45,831 nt of DNA from Pseudomonas brassicacearum (GCF_003732225.1 NZ_MOBJ01000021.1:1-45831); one strand, 5' to 3'; positions 32,055 to 40,087 are shown, counted from the first letter of the stretch. The notes: generated by a model not told the origin, from the letters alone. Made by a program: numbers and translations.

Positions 32055-32774
32055 TTATTTCCAAAGCAGGCCCATGAGGGAAGCCTTGACCGCAGCGGCG
32101 ATCTTGTTCTGACAACCCAGTTTCTTGAGGCAATGGTTTATATGGAAATTGACCGTTCTCTTGGTAATTCCCAGGATGACGGAAACATCGTCCGATGTTT
32201 TTCCGTCAGCGGTCCATTGCAGAATTTCCTTTTCCCGTTGAGACAGCTCAATCGGTACAGGCAGAACAGATCCCACCCCCAGTTGCTGTAATCGAGTCAT
32301 GCCCAAATGGGTGATCTGTGCAAGCCAGGAGAGCTCAGCCTGTTTGGTCTTGAGTTCCAGAGCCGTGATCGGGTCGCTGCCGCGGGCGAACGTCACCAGC
32401 CCCTGCGCTTCGCTATTGAGCAGCGTTTGCCCCCATCCTTCCGAGAGCCCATGACATTGCGCCTCCCGCCAGAATTCAGGAGCCAGGGCCTTGAGTTCGG
32501 CGTCCCACAGCACGGGTTTTACGCTTCTCAGTGCTCGCGCAACGTAGGGATCGATTTCCAGGTAGCGATTGGTCGCGTAGGCCGTTTGCCAGGCAGGCGA
32601 GTAATTATTTATGAGGAACAGACAAGGTTTGGTGAGAGGGAAAAGTCTTCTTGAACCATAAGCCACATAGTCAAACTCCAACTGTCGGGCAACGGTTTTG
32701 ATAGTGTCGAACAATAATTCGACGTCCGTCGCGGACACAGCATTTTCCAACAGTTCAGCCTGCCAGTGCGACAT
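32055..32774 (-). CDS. LuxR-type quorum-sensing regulator
   Basis: 239 aa. N-terminal autoinducer-binding domain (about 15-165) with the conserved acyl-homoserine-lactone pocket residues W62, Y66, D75, P76 and W90. The C-terminal LuxR/FixJ HTH (about 175-235) includes LSQREKEILQWTADGKTSDD and ITKRTVNFHI. All key residues of signal-binding LuxR proteins are present, so it is not a solo with an altered pocket. It diverges from a luxI gene across 154 bp that hold a lux box. The gene is less GC-rich than its neighbours. RBS AAGGA. Confidence 0.94.
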   Translation of the reverse strand: MSHWQAELLENAVSATDVELLFDTIKTVARQLEFDYVAYGSRRLFPLTKPCLFLINNYSPAWQTAYATNRYLEIDPYVARALRSVKPVLWDAELKALAPEFWREAQCHGLSEGWGQTLLNSEAQGLVTFARGSDPITALELKTKQAELSWLAQITHLGMTRLQQLGVGSVLPVPIELSQREKEILQWTADGKTSDDVSVILGITKRTVNFHINHCLKKLGCQNKIAAAVKASLMGLLWK

Positions 32775-32849
32775 AGAGATTCCTTCTCTTATTTATTGCT
32801 ATCGGCGTCGTGCCAACATGCCTAGCATATTTCCAAATGTTTCCGATAG

Positions 32850-32865
32850 CTGTCAAGGGTGACAG
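32850..32865. promoter_or_regulatory. lux box upstream of luxI
   Basis: CTGTCA-AGGG-TGACAG is a perfect inverted repeat fitting the CT-N12-AG rule for LuxR-type operators. Its centre (32857.5) lies about 35 bp upstream of TCTAAT (32890-32895), a near-consensus -10. That puts it at about -42 relative to the expected start, the classic position for LuxR activation. The start codon of luxI is 63 bp downstream of the box. Confidence 0.8.
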
Positions 32866-32928
32866 GTAGTGCGCAATCTCGCCGTGCGCTCTAATCGGAA
32901 CCCAACAAGTCACTAAAAGGAAGATGTG

Positions 32929-33480
32929 ATGGATTACTTGTCAGGACGTTATGACGAGCTAACGTCGGTTGATCGTCAGCGGTTGGCACAGTATCGGTAT
33001 CAGGTATTCGTTGAACGCCTCGGCTGGCAATTGTCGACCCCTGCCGATTTCGAGTTCGACCAGTTTGACCATAGTGGCACTCATTACATCGTCGCTGAAC
33101 AGAACGATGGAAGTATAAAAGGCTGCGCGCGCCTTTTGCCCACAACCCAACCGTACCTGTTGAGTGAAGTGTTCACCTCATTGCTGGGCGGCGCTCCTGC
33201 ACCTTGCCAGGATGACATTTGGGAGCTGTCACGCTTTACCTCTCTGGACCTTGATGCCCAGACCAGTAAATTCGATCAGATGTCCGACGAAAACACCGTG
33301 GGCCTGTTCATGGCCACCCTGGATTACGCCAAAACCTGCGGTGTTTCCCATCTGGTGTCGGTTTCCCCGGTGGCCATCGGTCGTCTGTTGAAGCGAGGCG
33401 GCATAGATTTCAAATGGCTGGCACCTCCTCAAGTGCTGGACAACCGTGCCCTGGTGGCCTGCTGTATCACCGTTCAGTAA
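32929..33480 (+). CDS. Acyl-homoserine-lactone synthase (LuxI family)
   Basis: 183 aa. All invariant LuxI residues are visible: R23, F27, W33, D44, D47, R68, E99 and R102 (in WELSRF). It should make an acyl-homoserine lactone from S-adenosylmethionine and acyl-ACP; acyl chain length cannot be read from sequence. It lacks about 15-20 residues at the C-terminus compared with LasI. ATG 32929 has AAGGAAG seven bases upstream; the GTG before it is the alternative. A lux box upstream implies positive autoregulation. No terminator is seen before the next gene, so read-through into the AfsA-like gene is likely. Confidence 0.94.
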   Translation: MDYLSGRYDELTSVDRQRLAQYRYQVFVERLGWQLSTPADFEFDQFDHSGTHYIVAEQNDGSIKGCARLLPTTQPYLLSEVFTSLLGGAPAPCQDDIWELSRFTSLDLDAQTSKFDQMSDENTVGLFMATLDYAKTCGVSHLVSVSPVAIGRLLKRGGIDFKWLAPPQVLDNRALVACCITVQ

Positions 33481-33574
33481 CCGCCCCTTTCATCGTCAGC
33501 TCAACCAATTGAACTGGCTGGCCTGGGCACCTGACGCCCGGTGACACATAAAAATATGAAATCAAGCTGCCGAC

Positions 33575-33592
33575 ATGAGCCGGGCGGCTCAT
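33575..33592. other. Perfect hairpin between luxI and the AfsA-like gene
   Basis: ATGAGCCG-GG-CGGCTCAT, 8-bp arms, with no T-run after it. It lies 73 bp before the AfsA-like start. It may be an operator, a processing or stability hairpin in the intergenic RNA, or an attenuator. Only the dyad is seen. Confidence 0.5.
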
Positions 33593-33664
33593 ATCGGCGT
33601 GGGTCGATCTCGCGACATGGATAGTTATTGCTGGAAAACCAACGTTCAACACAGAGGGAAGATC

Positions 33665-34912
33665 ATGATCGACATGGAAAGGAAAGTTGGAAAAGACATC
33701 GTTCACAAAGGCCACGATGACGACGTATTGATTTACGACGCTCGTCACCAGCTACCCGCCTGGCTATCCGCCGACATCGTTCAACAGGCAAACCTCGATC
33801 CAGTAGCCCTCGATATCGTAAACCAGGCCTACCGCCTGGACGGCAATCGGCTGGTGCTGCGCTCGTTACCGACGATTATCGGCCTGGACGAACTCGAACA
33901 GGCGGGCATGTCGGCCTGTCTGCCAGAGCTTCTGGCCTGCTACGAAAAAGCCACCGATCACCTGATACTGACAGGTGTCTGGGTGCTGGAAAGTACCGAA
34001 GCCAAGCTGGCGCAACTGCTGGGTTATGACGACATTCTCGACGTCGGGCAACGGCGGCGAGTGCATGATGTCCTGAAGAATCTGGGCGGTTGCCCACAGC
34101 AAGGCTTGCTGTACTTCACCCTGTTCAACGACACCTCCAATTACTTCTTTTACCGCAAGCATCATGAACACGTTCCTGGCCTGATGTTGATTGAAGCCGC
34201 CCGCCAGGCCATGTACGCGCAATTCTACGAACACAGTGGGTACGCACGCGGTGAGGTGTCGATTTCCATTGTTGACCTGCTGTCGAGCTTCCCCCGTTAT
34301 ACCGAGTCGTCCTTTCAGGTCGACGTACTCGTCAGCGATTACGACGAACCGGCGCAACCTCGGGCACGCAAAGTCGACAAACGTGCGCGTTTCTTCCAGA
34401 GGGGCGAACTGGTGGCCGATATCCGGCTACTCGGCGAAGTCATCAAAATGCCCGTCTTCAAGCGCATGCGAAATATCAATATCGATCCGGCCCACTGGTT
34501 CCGGCCGCTCAAAGGTATACGGCATGAAGTGCTGGTACGCCTTGAATCCGGTCGTCATCTGGCCGGCCAGTTGGAGTTGCTTTCAATGGCCGGACTGCAA
34601 GTCCAGTGCGATAGCTCGGTCAGCCCGCTCGACACACCCGCGCGGGGGCATGTCTATCTGTATCTGGAAAACGAGGGAATGATCAGCCTGCCGGTGCAAT
34701 CGGTACACGAGAGCGATGCGCCAAAGGGCCGCCTGCTTAAACTGCAACTGGCGGACCTGGATTCGCAGCTGCGATTCAAATGGCGAGAAGTGCTCAAGCA
34801 GTTCACTTACTTCTCCCATCAGGAAACAGTCCCCGCCCCCGCTCTCGAGCAGCCGGTCTGGATGACGCCTAACCAGGCGTCGTCAATGCCTGATCAGAGA
34901 GCTGAGGCATGA
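33665..34912 (+). CDS. AfsA-type hotdog protein (putative gamma-butyrolactone synthase)
   Basis: 415 aa. Residues about 150-268 match an A-factor-biosynthesis (AfsA) hotdog domain: YFFYRKHHEHVPGLMLIEAA then RQA, with E177, R180 and Q181 forming the ExxRQ motif essential in AfsA/ScbA. AfsA condenses a beta-ketoacyl-ACP with dihydroxyacetone phosphate to a butenolide precursor. The N-terminal ~120 residues look unlike a second hotdog. The C-terminal ~100 (285-385) carry LELLSMAGLQV and a beta-rich pattern reminiscent of a PilZ-like barrel, with the usual D/N of the motif missing. Start ATG 33665 has AGGGAAG upstream. It lies downstream of luxI and overlaps the next gene by four bases. The family call is by motif; the chemical product is inference. 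Confidence 0.75.
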   Translation: MIDMERKVGKDIVHKGHDDDVLIYDARHQLPAWLSADIVQQANLDPVALDIVNQAYRLDGNRLVLRSLPTIIGLDELEQAGMSACLPELLACYEKATDHLILTGVWVLESTEAKLAQLLGYDDILDVGQRRRVHDVLKNLGGCPQQGLLYFTLFNDTSNYFFYRKHHEHVPGLMLIEAARQAMYAQFYEHSGYARGEVSISIVDLLSSFPRYTESSFQVDVLVSDYDEPAQPRARKVDKRARFFQRGELVADIRLLGEVIKMPVFKRMRNINIDPAHWFRPLKGIRHEVLVRLESGRHLAGQLELLSMAGLQVQCDSSVSPLDTPARGHVYLYLENEGMISLPVQSVHESDAPKGRLLKLQLADLDSQLRFKWREVLKQFTYFSHQETVPAPALEQPVWMTPNQASSMPDQRAEA

Positions 34913-36057
34913 TGAACCGTTATCCCCATGTGCTTGAGCCGCTTCGGCTGGCAGGCGGGCTGGAGCTGCGCAATCGTCTGTTTTTTGCTTCGATGGGCGT
35001 GGATCTGGCCGATCACAGCGGGTGCGTGACGCCCGCCATGATCGAGTTCTATCAGGGCATCATGGAGGGCGGTTGTTCCATGGCGTTTCTGTGCAACGCC
35101 ACGGTGTCGCCGCAGTCCCGATTGCAGAGCACCGGGCTCGGACTGTTCGAGCAACACCAGGGCGAATCGCTCAAATCCATGTTCGAGATGTCCGAGCGCA
35201 TCAACACGCCCGTGGCCGTGCAGTTGCAACATTACGGTGGTCAGGGCACCACGACGCACACCGGCGTTGCCGTGCTGACCCCCAGTGGCGTGCCGTGCCC
35301 GCGCGTGTCAAAACTTGATCCGGACTATCGGGTTCGGATCATGGACGAAGCAGACATTGCCCTGGTCATCGAACAGTTCGCCCATTCCGCCTGGCTGGCC
35401 TGGATCAACGGTGCCCGACTGGTGCAATTGCAGGCGTCCAACGGTTATCTGCTGAGCAGCTTTCTGTCCCCACACACCAATAAGCGTACGGACCGTTATG
35501 GGGGCAGCGAAGAGAACCGTGCCCGTCTGCTGCTCGAAGTGATCCAGGCCATCCGCGAACGAACCCAGGGTGCCCTGATCGTCACCATCCGGCTGGGTAT
35601 CGACGATGGTCTGGGTGAGCAGGGGCTGCAATTCACCGATATGAAAGAAACAGTCCAGGCTCTCTGCCTGGCCGGCGTGGCGGCACTGGAGTGTTCGATG
35701 TGCATAGGCGCGACCTTCGGCCAGCTCATCGTCCACTCCTCCACGATGGACGAGTACCTGCAAGCCGGTGTCAGGGCCATCAAAGCGGTGTCGACGGTAC
35801 CGGTGGGGTATGCCGGCTTCGTCGACGGGTTAGAGAAAGCCGAACACTTGCTGGCCGATGGCGTCTGCGACTGGGTGGGGATGTCCAGGGCTCTGTTCGC
35901 CGACAACGACCTGATTAACAAAACGCTTCAGGGCCGTTCCAGCGACATCCATAAATGCCAGTGGGACAGTAAATGCTTCAGCGACAAAAGTAATCCGCGC
36001 CTGGACCGGGTGTATTGCTGCGTGAACCCGAAATACTTGAGACCCTCGTTGGCATAA
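34909..36057 (+). CDS. Old-yellow-enzyme-family FMN oxidoreductase
   Basis: 382 aa, a TIM-barrel NADH:flavin oxidoreductase related to the N-terminal half of 2,4-dienoyl-CoA reductase and BaiCD; the FAD/NAD(P)H half is absent. FMN-binding features: RNRLFFASMG, the VQLQHYGGQG strand, SPHTNKRTDRYGGS (187-200) and the MSRALFAD phosphate loop. The substrate-binding HxxH/N pair is changed to Q175/N178 (LQASNGYL). The C-terminal cysteines C350, C356, C370 and C371 do not follow the normal CxxCxxxC spacing of the 4Fe-4S cluster. In the pathway it could reduce the butenolide double bond. It overlaps the AfsA-like stop (ATGA); a second ATG at 34912 is equally possible. Confidence 0.85.
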   Translation: MMNRYPHVLEPLRLAGGLELRNRLFFASMGVDLADHSGCVTPAMIEFYQGIMEGGCSMAFLCNATVSPQSRLQSTGLGLFEQHQGESLKSMFEMSERINTPVAVQLQHYGGQGTTTHTGVAVLTPSGVPCPRVSKLDPDYRVRIMDEADIALVIEQFAHSAWLAWINGARLVQLQASNGYLLSSFLSPHTNKRTDRYGGSEENRARLLLEVIQAIRERTQGALIVTIRLGIDDGLGEQGLQFTDMKETVQALCLAGVAALECSMCIGATFGQLIVHSSTMDEYLQAGVRAIKAVSTVPVGYAGFVDGLEKAEHLLADGVCDWVGMSRALFADNDLINKTLQGRSSDIHKCQWDSKCFSDKSNPRLDRVYCCVNPKYLRPSLA

Positions 36058-36068
36058 GGATGCGACAC

Positions 36069-36839
36069 ATGTACGACTTCACAGGAAAAGTGTGCCTGGT
36101 AACAGGCGGAACCAGCGGGATTGGCGAGGGCGTCAGCGAACGCCTGATCGAGGCGGGAGCCGATGTGATCGTGTTCGGCAGAGACGCAGAAAAAGGTGCG
36201 CAGCTGGCAGACCGGCTGGGCGAACGTTGCCGGTTCATTGCCTGCGATGTAGCCGATCCGGCTCAGGTAGAACAAGCATTCGACACCATTCGATCCGTCT
36301 ACGGCAGGCTCGATTGCGCCTTCAACAATGCCGGCGTGACCGCCCGCTATGGCGCGCTGGCGGACTCGTGCCCGGATGACTGGATGAAGGTGATGAACAT
36401 CAATGTCAACGGTACCTACCACTGCATGAGGCATGAACTGCAAATCATGCTCGGCCGGGGAACAGGCGCCATCGTCAACACATCGTCCTGTGCCGGCGTA
36501 GTCCCTATTGGCGGTCAGGTGGCCTATGTCGCCAGCAAACAGGCGATCAACGGCATGACCCAGGTGGCGTCCATCGAAAACGCCAGGCTGGAAGATGGCG
36601 GATGCATTCGTGTCAACGCGGTTGCCCCTGGCCCTATTCTGGGCGGCATGAACAGCGAAGCACGCTTGAAGGCGGCACCGGAAAACACCCAAAGAAAAAT
36701 CAACGTCACCTCCATGAAACGCTTCGGTACGGCGGATGAAGTGGCAAACGCCGTACTCTGGCTACTCAGCGATCAGTCGTCCTACGTCACGGGTGTAATC
36801 ATGCCCATCGATGGCGGCTACGCGAGCGGCAAGTTCTGA
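36069..36839 (+). CDS. Short-chain dehydrogenase/reductase in the AfsA cluster
   Basis: 256 aa, classical SDR. TGGTSGIG (12-19), NNAG (86-89), catalytic S140, Y153 and K157 (YVASK), and the C-terminal YVTGVIMPIDGGYA typical of FabG-like enzymes. In Streptomyces butyrolactone pathways an SDR (ScbB/BarS1 type) reduces the side-chain ketone; this enzyme could do the same here. ATG 36069 has AAGGA upstream and lies 11 bp after the oxidoreductase stop codon. A strong terminator follows, closing the unit. Confidence 0.9.
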   Translation: MYDFTGKVCLVTGGTSGIGEGVSERLIEAGADVIVFGRDAEKGAQLADRLGERCRFIACDVADPAQVEQAFDTIRSVYGRLDCAFNNAGVTARYGALADSCPDDWMKVMNINVNGTYHCMRHELQIMLGRGTGAIVNTSSCAGVVPIGGQVAYVASKQAINGMTQVASIENARLEDGGCIRVNAVAPGPILGGMNSEARLKAAPENTQRKINVTSMKRFGTADEVANAVLWLLSDQSSYVTGVIMPIDGGYASGKF

Positions 36840-36874
36840 TATCAAAACCGCACGCTTCAAAAGACCAGACAGCA

Positions 36875-36913
36875 CACACAAAACGACCCGCTCATGGCGG
36901 GTCGTTTTGTGTG
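36875..36913. terminator. Bidirectional terminator with 17-bp perfect stem
   Basis: 36875-36891 pairs perfectly with 36897-36913 (5-nt loop); the stem ends in ACAAAACG / CGTTTTGT, giving T-runs inside both outer arms. It lies between the convergent SDR and autotransporter genes and should terminate both. Confidence 0.88.
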
Positions 36914-36923
36914 CGGCGAAGGA

Positions 36924-38999
36924 TCAGAAATCGTAGCGAACCTTGGCGGTGAAGGTGTCTGCGTTGAAGTCGGCTTTGGTCAGGTAATCATACGACCCGC
37001 CTACGCTCCAGGCACCGATCCGATACGTTGCGCCCAGACCCAGTTCATAACTGTCACGCGCAGGTTTGGCACCGCTGGTGGTGAACGGCGTGCCGCCGAG
37101 CACAAAGGTCGAGGTGGTGTTGGCCTGGTCACCGATGAAGTCGTGCCACGCCATGGCCTTGGCTTCGGGCTCGAGACTGCCGGCACCGACATCGAAGGCG
37201 GCGGCCAGGCGTGCGCCGAGGCCCATTTCGCCTACTTCATAACGCTGGCTGCCGACGTTCAGCGAGGCCGAGCTGCCTTTTTCACGGTACGAATCAATCG
37301 CCACGTTGGCGTAGCGCGCACCGATCTGCGGCTCCAGCAACACCTGCTGATTGAAGCGCAAGGTGTAACCGGCCAACGCGTTCACGCCGAAGATGTCACT
37401 GTCGTAATCGCCCTCGGCACGGGTGCCGGCGATGTAGCGTTTGGACTCGTTGCTGTTCCAGCCATAGGTCAGCGAGGTGTCGACGAAGAAGTTGTCGTGG
37501 GTCCAGTTGCCGTACAGCGTCAGCGCGTTACCGATAACGTCGGTCTTGCTCCCGGCGTCGGACTTCACGTTGCTGCTCAGGTAGCTGTACGCAATGCCCA
37601 GCGTGGTGTCGGCATTCAACTGGCCATCGGCGCCCACTGCGACGCCGTGGCTATTGGCGCTGTAACCGTCGACGCCGCTGCGCGAACCTTGATCGGCGTC
37701 GCTGCTCAAGGCTTGCAGCCACACGCCTTTTTCGGCCAGTACGTCACCCGAGGACAAACCGCTGCGGGCACTGCTGGAGCGAGTGTTGATGGCGTTCGCG
37801 ACCAGCGTCTGACCGTTGGTGGACGCCTGGATTGCGCCATGGCTCACGTCCGGGTTAAGTGTTTCGGAAAGCTTCGCCAGCTGCGCATCGCTGCTGGCGT
37901 TGGCGAAGGCCTGGAACACCGGATCGTGTGCATCGAGTTTGCTCATCAAGCCATCCGAGACACGCCCGGCCGCGCTGGCGGCGTTCGATGAACCACCGGC
38001 ATTCAGAACGTTTTGCTCCACAACGGCCTGCCCCTTGGCATTGACCAGCGCCTTCACGTCGTTGCCCTCAACGCCGTAGTCCTTCACCTCCAGCAACGCC
38101 GAAGAAGACACCACTGTCAGGTTCTTGCCGCCTTCCAGCTTGCCAGAGCTGATCAAGGTGTAGCGGGTACCGCCATTAGCCGTACGGAAGTCTTCGGAGC
38201 GCGCCTTCAACTCAAGATGAGCGCCTGGGCCGATGTCCGCCAGGCCGGTGACCTTGAGCACCGGAAGATTGGGGTTGGTGTCGTTGCCCAGGAACATATG
38301 CAGCACCGAAGTCGGCTCTTCCATGTCAAATTCGCCGATGATCGTGGTGTGGGCTTGTTGCAGCGTCAGCTCGCCCTTTTCCACCGTGATGTAGTCCGCC
38401 TTGATGGTCGAACCGTCGAAGTTCACATCACCATTGATCTTCACTCCGGAAAGGCCCATCAGGTTGCCTTTGACGTTACCGCCATTCCAATAGAAATAAG
38501 CTTTTCCGTCATCGATCTGAATGGCCGCATCACCGCCTTCGATCGAGCCAAGGGATTGGGTGATCGACAGAAGAGGATAGGTGTTCTGCTGGTTCCTGAC
38601 TTGAATGCCGAACCTTTCGCCGGAGATAAGGCCAGTATTGTTAATGATCGAGGTGTTGTACCTGGATGCAAACCCGAACGTAGCGCCATCCAGTCGCAAC
38701 GCCACAGCATTGGCGCCTGTGGCCTTGATCGTGCCTTCGTTGATCACACTGTTACCGATGTGGGTGCCGATCAGTGCCACCCCGGTCGCGTTCATCCCGC
38801 TGACGGCGATATTGCCCGAGTTCAGGAAGTTGTTGGTAACAACGCTGCCTTGATCCTTGATGCCATAAGAATCGTCACCGTTGATGGTGATCGGGCCGTC
38901 GTTGATCAAGTTGAGAGGTGCGGCAATGGCAGGGGTGTGAATGGCGGCAGCAGCCACAGAAAGCGCCAGAACTGAGCGGCGCAGGCAAGAGGTGTTCAA
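36924..38999 (-). CDS. Autotransporter outer-membrane protein (type Va)
   Basis: 691 aa. Signal peptide to about residue 26 (AIA|APLN). The passenger (about 27-420) has short repeats of beta-helix type such as NSGNIAVSG, NEGTIKATG and NNTGLISG, with a junction domain near 250-320. The C-terminal ~265 residues (from about EKGVWLQALSSD) form the autotransporter beta-barrel, ending in the outer-membrane signature VRYDF. No protease triad or other catalytic motif is visible in the passenger; it may be an adhesin. The start is TTG (38999) with AAGGGA upstream; there is no ATG nearby with better support. Confidence 0.9.
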   Translation of the reverse strand: MNTSCLRRSVLALSVAAAAIHTPAIAAPLNLINDGPITINGDDSYGIKDQGSVVTNNFLNSGNIAVSGMNATGVALIGTHIGNSVINEGTIKATGANAVALRLDGATFGFASRYNTSIINNTGLISGERFGIQVRNQQNTYPLLSITQSLGSIEGGDAAIQIDDGKAYFYWNGGNVKGNLMGLSGVKINGDVNFDGSTIKADYITVEKGELTLQQAHTTIIGEFDMEEPTSVLHMFLGNDTNPNLPVLKVTGLADIGPGAHLELKARSEDFRTANGGTRYTLISSGKLEGGKNLTVVSSSALLEVKDYGVEGNDVKALVNAKGQAVVEQNVLNAGGSSNAASAAGRVSDGLMSKLDAHDPVFQAFANASSDAQLAKLSETLNPDVSHGAIQASTNGQTLVANAINTRSSSARSGLSSGDVLAEKGVWLQALSSDADQGSRSGVDGYSANSHGVAVGADGQLNADTTLGIAYSYLSSNVKSDAGSKTDVIGNALTLYGNWTHDNFFVDTSLTYGWNSNESKRYIAGTRAEGDYDSDIFGVNALAGYTLRFNQQVLLEPQIGARYANVAIDSYREKGSSASLNVGSQRYEVGEMGLGARLAAAFDVGAGSLEPEAKAMAWHDFIGDQANTTSTFVLGGTPFTTSGAKPARDSYELGLGATYRIGAWSVGGSYDYLTKADFNADTFTAKVRYDF

Positions 39000-39176
39000 T
39001 GCAGATTCCCTTCAGAAGCATATAGAGGACGCGTTTTCAGTAGGCGCGCCCAGCTTCTTTCAGGCATCCATACCGGCCAACCAGCGGGGGCTGGTTCAGG
39101 CGCGGGCAATATACAGGTGCCATCATTTGGACACCATCAAAAAATGCCAAATGGATGACGTCAACTTCCTGATAAA

Positions 39177-39380
39177 TCAGGCTACGGGAGTCCCGCCCAA
39201 TGCACCGACGACCTTGTTGAAGGTGGCTTTCACCGAATCCCCCAGCGGCGTGACAAAGGCCACAACGACCAGGCCGACCATCGCGACGATCAGCGCATAC
39301 TCAATCGCCGAAGCGCCCTCGGTCCGGCTCATGAACAACTGGAATCGAATGAACAGGTACCGCACCCATTGAAGGAACAT
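39177..39380 (-). CDS. flp: Flp-type IVb pilin, copy 1
   Basis: 67 aa prepilin. After a 22-residue leader the G|ASAIEY cleavage motif has the conserved E5/Y6 of Flp pilins, followed by the hydrophobic ALIVAMVGLVVVAFV segment that packs the fibre core. It would be cleaved by a TadV/FppA peptidase (not in the window) and polymerised by the Tad machinery. It differs from the second flp at about a quarter of positions. AGGAGAAAG precedes the ATG. It is the last of a three-gene minus-strand unit (flp2, response regulator, flp1). Confidence 0.93.
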   Translation of the reverse strand: MFLQWVRYLFIRFQLFMSRTEGASAIEYALIVAMVGLVVVAFVTPLGDSVKATFNKVVGALGGTPVA

Positions 39381-39418
39381 ACGCTTTCTCCTGCAAGGAG
39401 TAGAACACTCCGATGGCT

Positions 39419-39832
39419 CTAAGGACTGACCTGGTACAACTTCGGTTGCGGGAACAGGTTGTCCAGGGTTTCCAACAGGCGCACGTGATAGATCGGTTTA
39501 CGGAACAGGTCCAGTACCTGCAAGCGCAGCATGTCGCTGACGTCGTCCATGTCGGCATGACCGGAAGTCACGATCACGGGCAAGTGCTGGCGGGAAGTGT
39601 GCTCGCGCAGACGGCGGATCAGTGAGATGCCGCTTTCTTCCGGCATGCGCAGATCGGTGATAACCAACGCAATATCGGGGTGACGGGTCAGGTGCTGCAA
39701 CGCGAGTTTGACCGACGTTGCAGTGAAGCAACAAAAGCCCTCGCCCTCCAGCAACTCCGCAAGTTCCAACAGGGCGTCTTCTTCATCGTCCACCAGAAGC
39801 AACTGTTGGCGCGGGAGCGAAGAAGCGTTCAT
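39419..39832 (-). CDS. Receiver-only response regulator between two flp genes
   Basis: 137 aa, a stand-alone REC domain. Acidic pocket DDEED at 15-19, phospho-acceptor D60 in VITDLRMPEE, a T in VIVTSGHAD and K in LFRKPI complete the active site. No DNA-binding or enzymatic output domain follows. The ATG at 39832 has AAAGGAG upstream. Its location inside the pilin unit suggests control of Flp pilus function by protein-protein contact. A partner kinase is not in the window. Confidence 0.9.
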   Translation of the reverse strand: MNASSLPRQQLLLVDDEEDALLELAELLEGEGFCCFTATSVKLALQHLTRHPDIALVITDLRMPEESGISLIRRLREHTSRQHLPVIVTSGHADMDDVSDMLRLQVLDLFRKPIYHVRLLETLDNLFPQPKLYQVSP

Positions 39833-39883
39833 GTGCAACTCCTTTCACTGAGCAAGCAATCGGATGGGAGCACGAACAATCGA

Positions 39884-40087
39884 TCAGGGCACAACCGTCC
39901 CACCCAGTGAAGTGATGACCTTGTTGAAGGTGCCTTTCACCGAGTTGCCCATCGGTCCGACGAAGGCAATCACAACCAACGCCACCATCGCCACGATCAG
40001 CGCATATTCAATGGCTGAAGCGCCTTCGGTCCGGGTCATGAACAGCTGGAAGCGGATGTACAGATACCGCACGACGTTAAGGAACAT
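39884..40087 (-). CDS. flp: Flp-type IVb pilin, copy 2
   Basis: 67 aa from the ATG at 40087 (AAAGGAGA upstream). Same leader layout as copy 1: TEG|ASAIEYALIVAMV at 20-33, then VALVVIAFVGPMGNSVKGTF. It is the first gene of the minus-strand unit and diverges from rcpC/cpaB. Two nearly identical pilins could form mixed fibres or be used under different conditions. Confidence 0.93.
   Translation of the reverse strand: MFLNVVRYLYIRFQLFMTRTEGASAIEYALIVAMVALVVIAFVGPMGNSVKGTFNKVITSLGGTVVP

Noticed and set aside
36924..38999. Autotransporter as part of the AfsA cluster
   Set aside because: It is convergent and separated by a strong bidirectional terminator, so there is no evidence for shared function.
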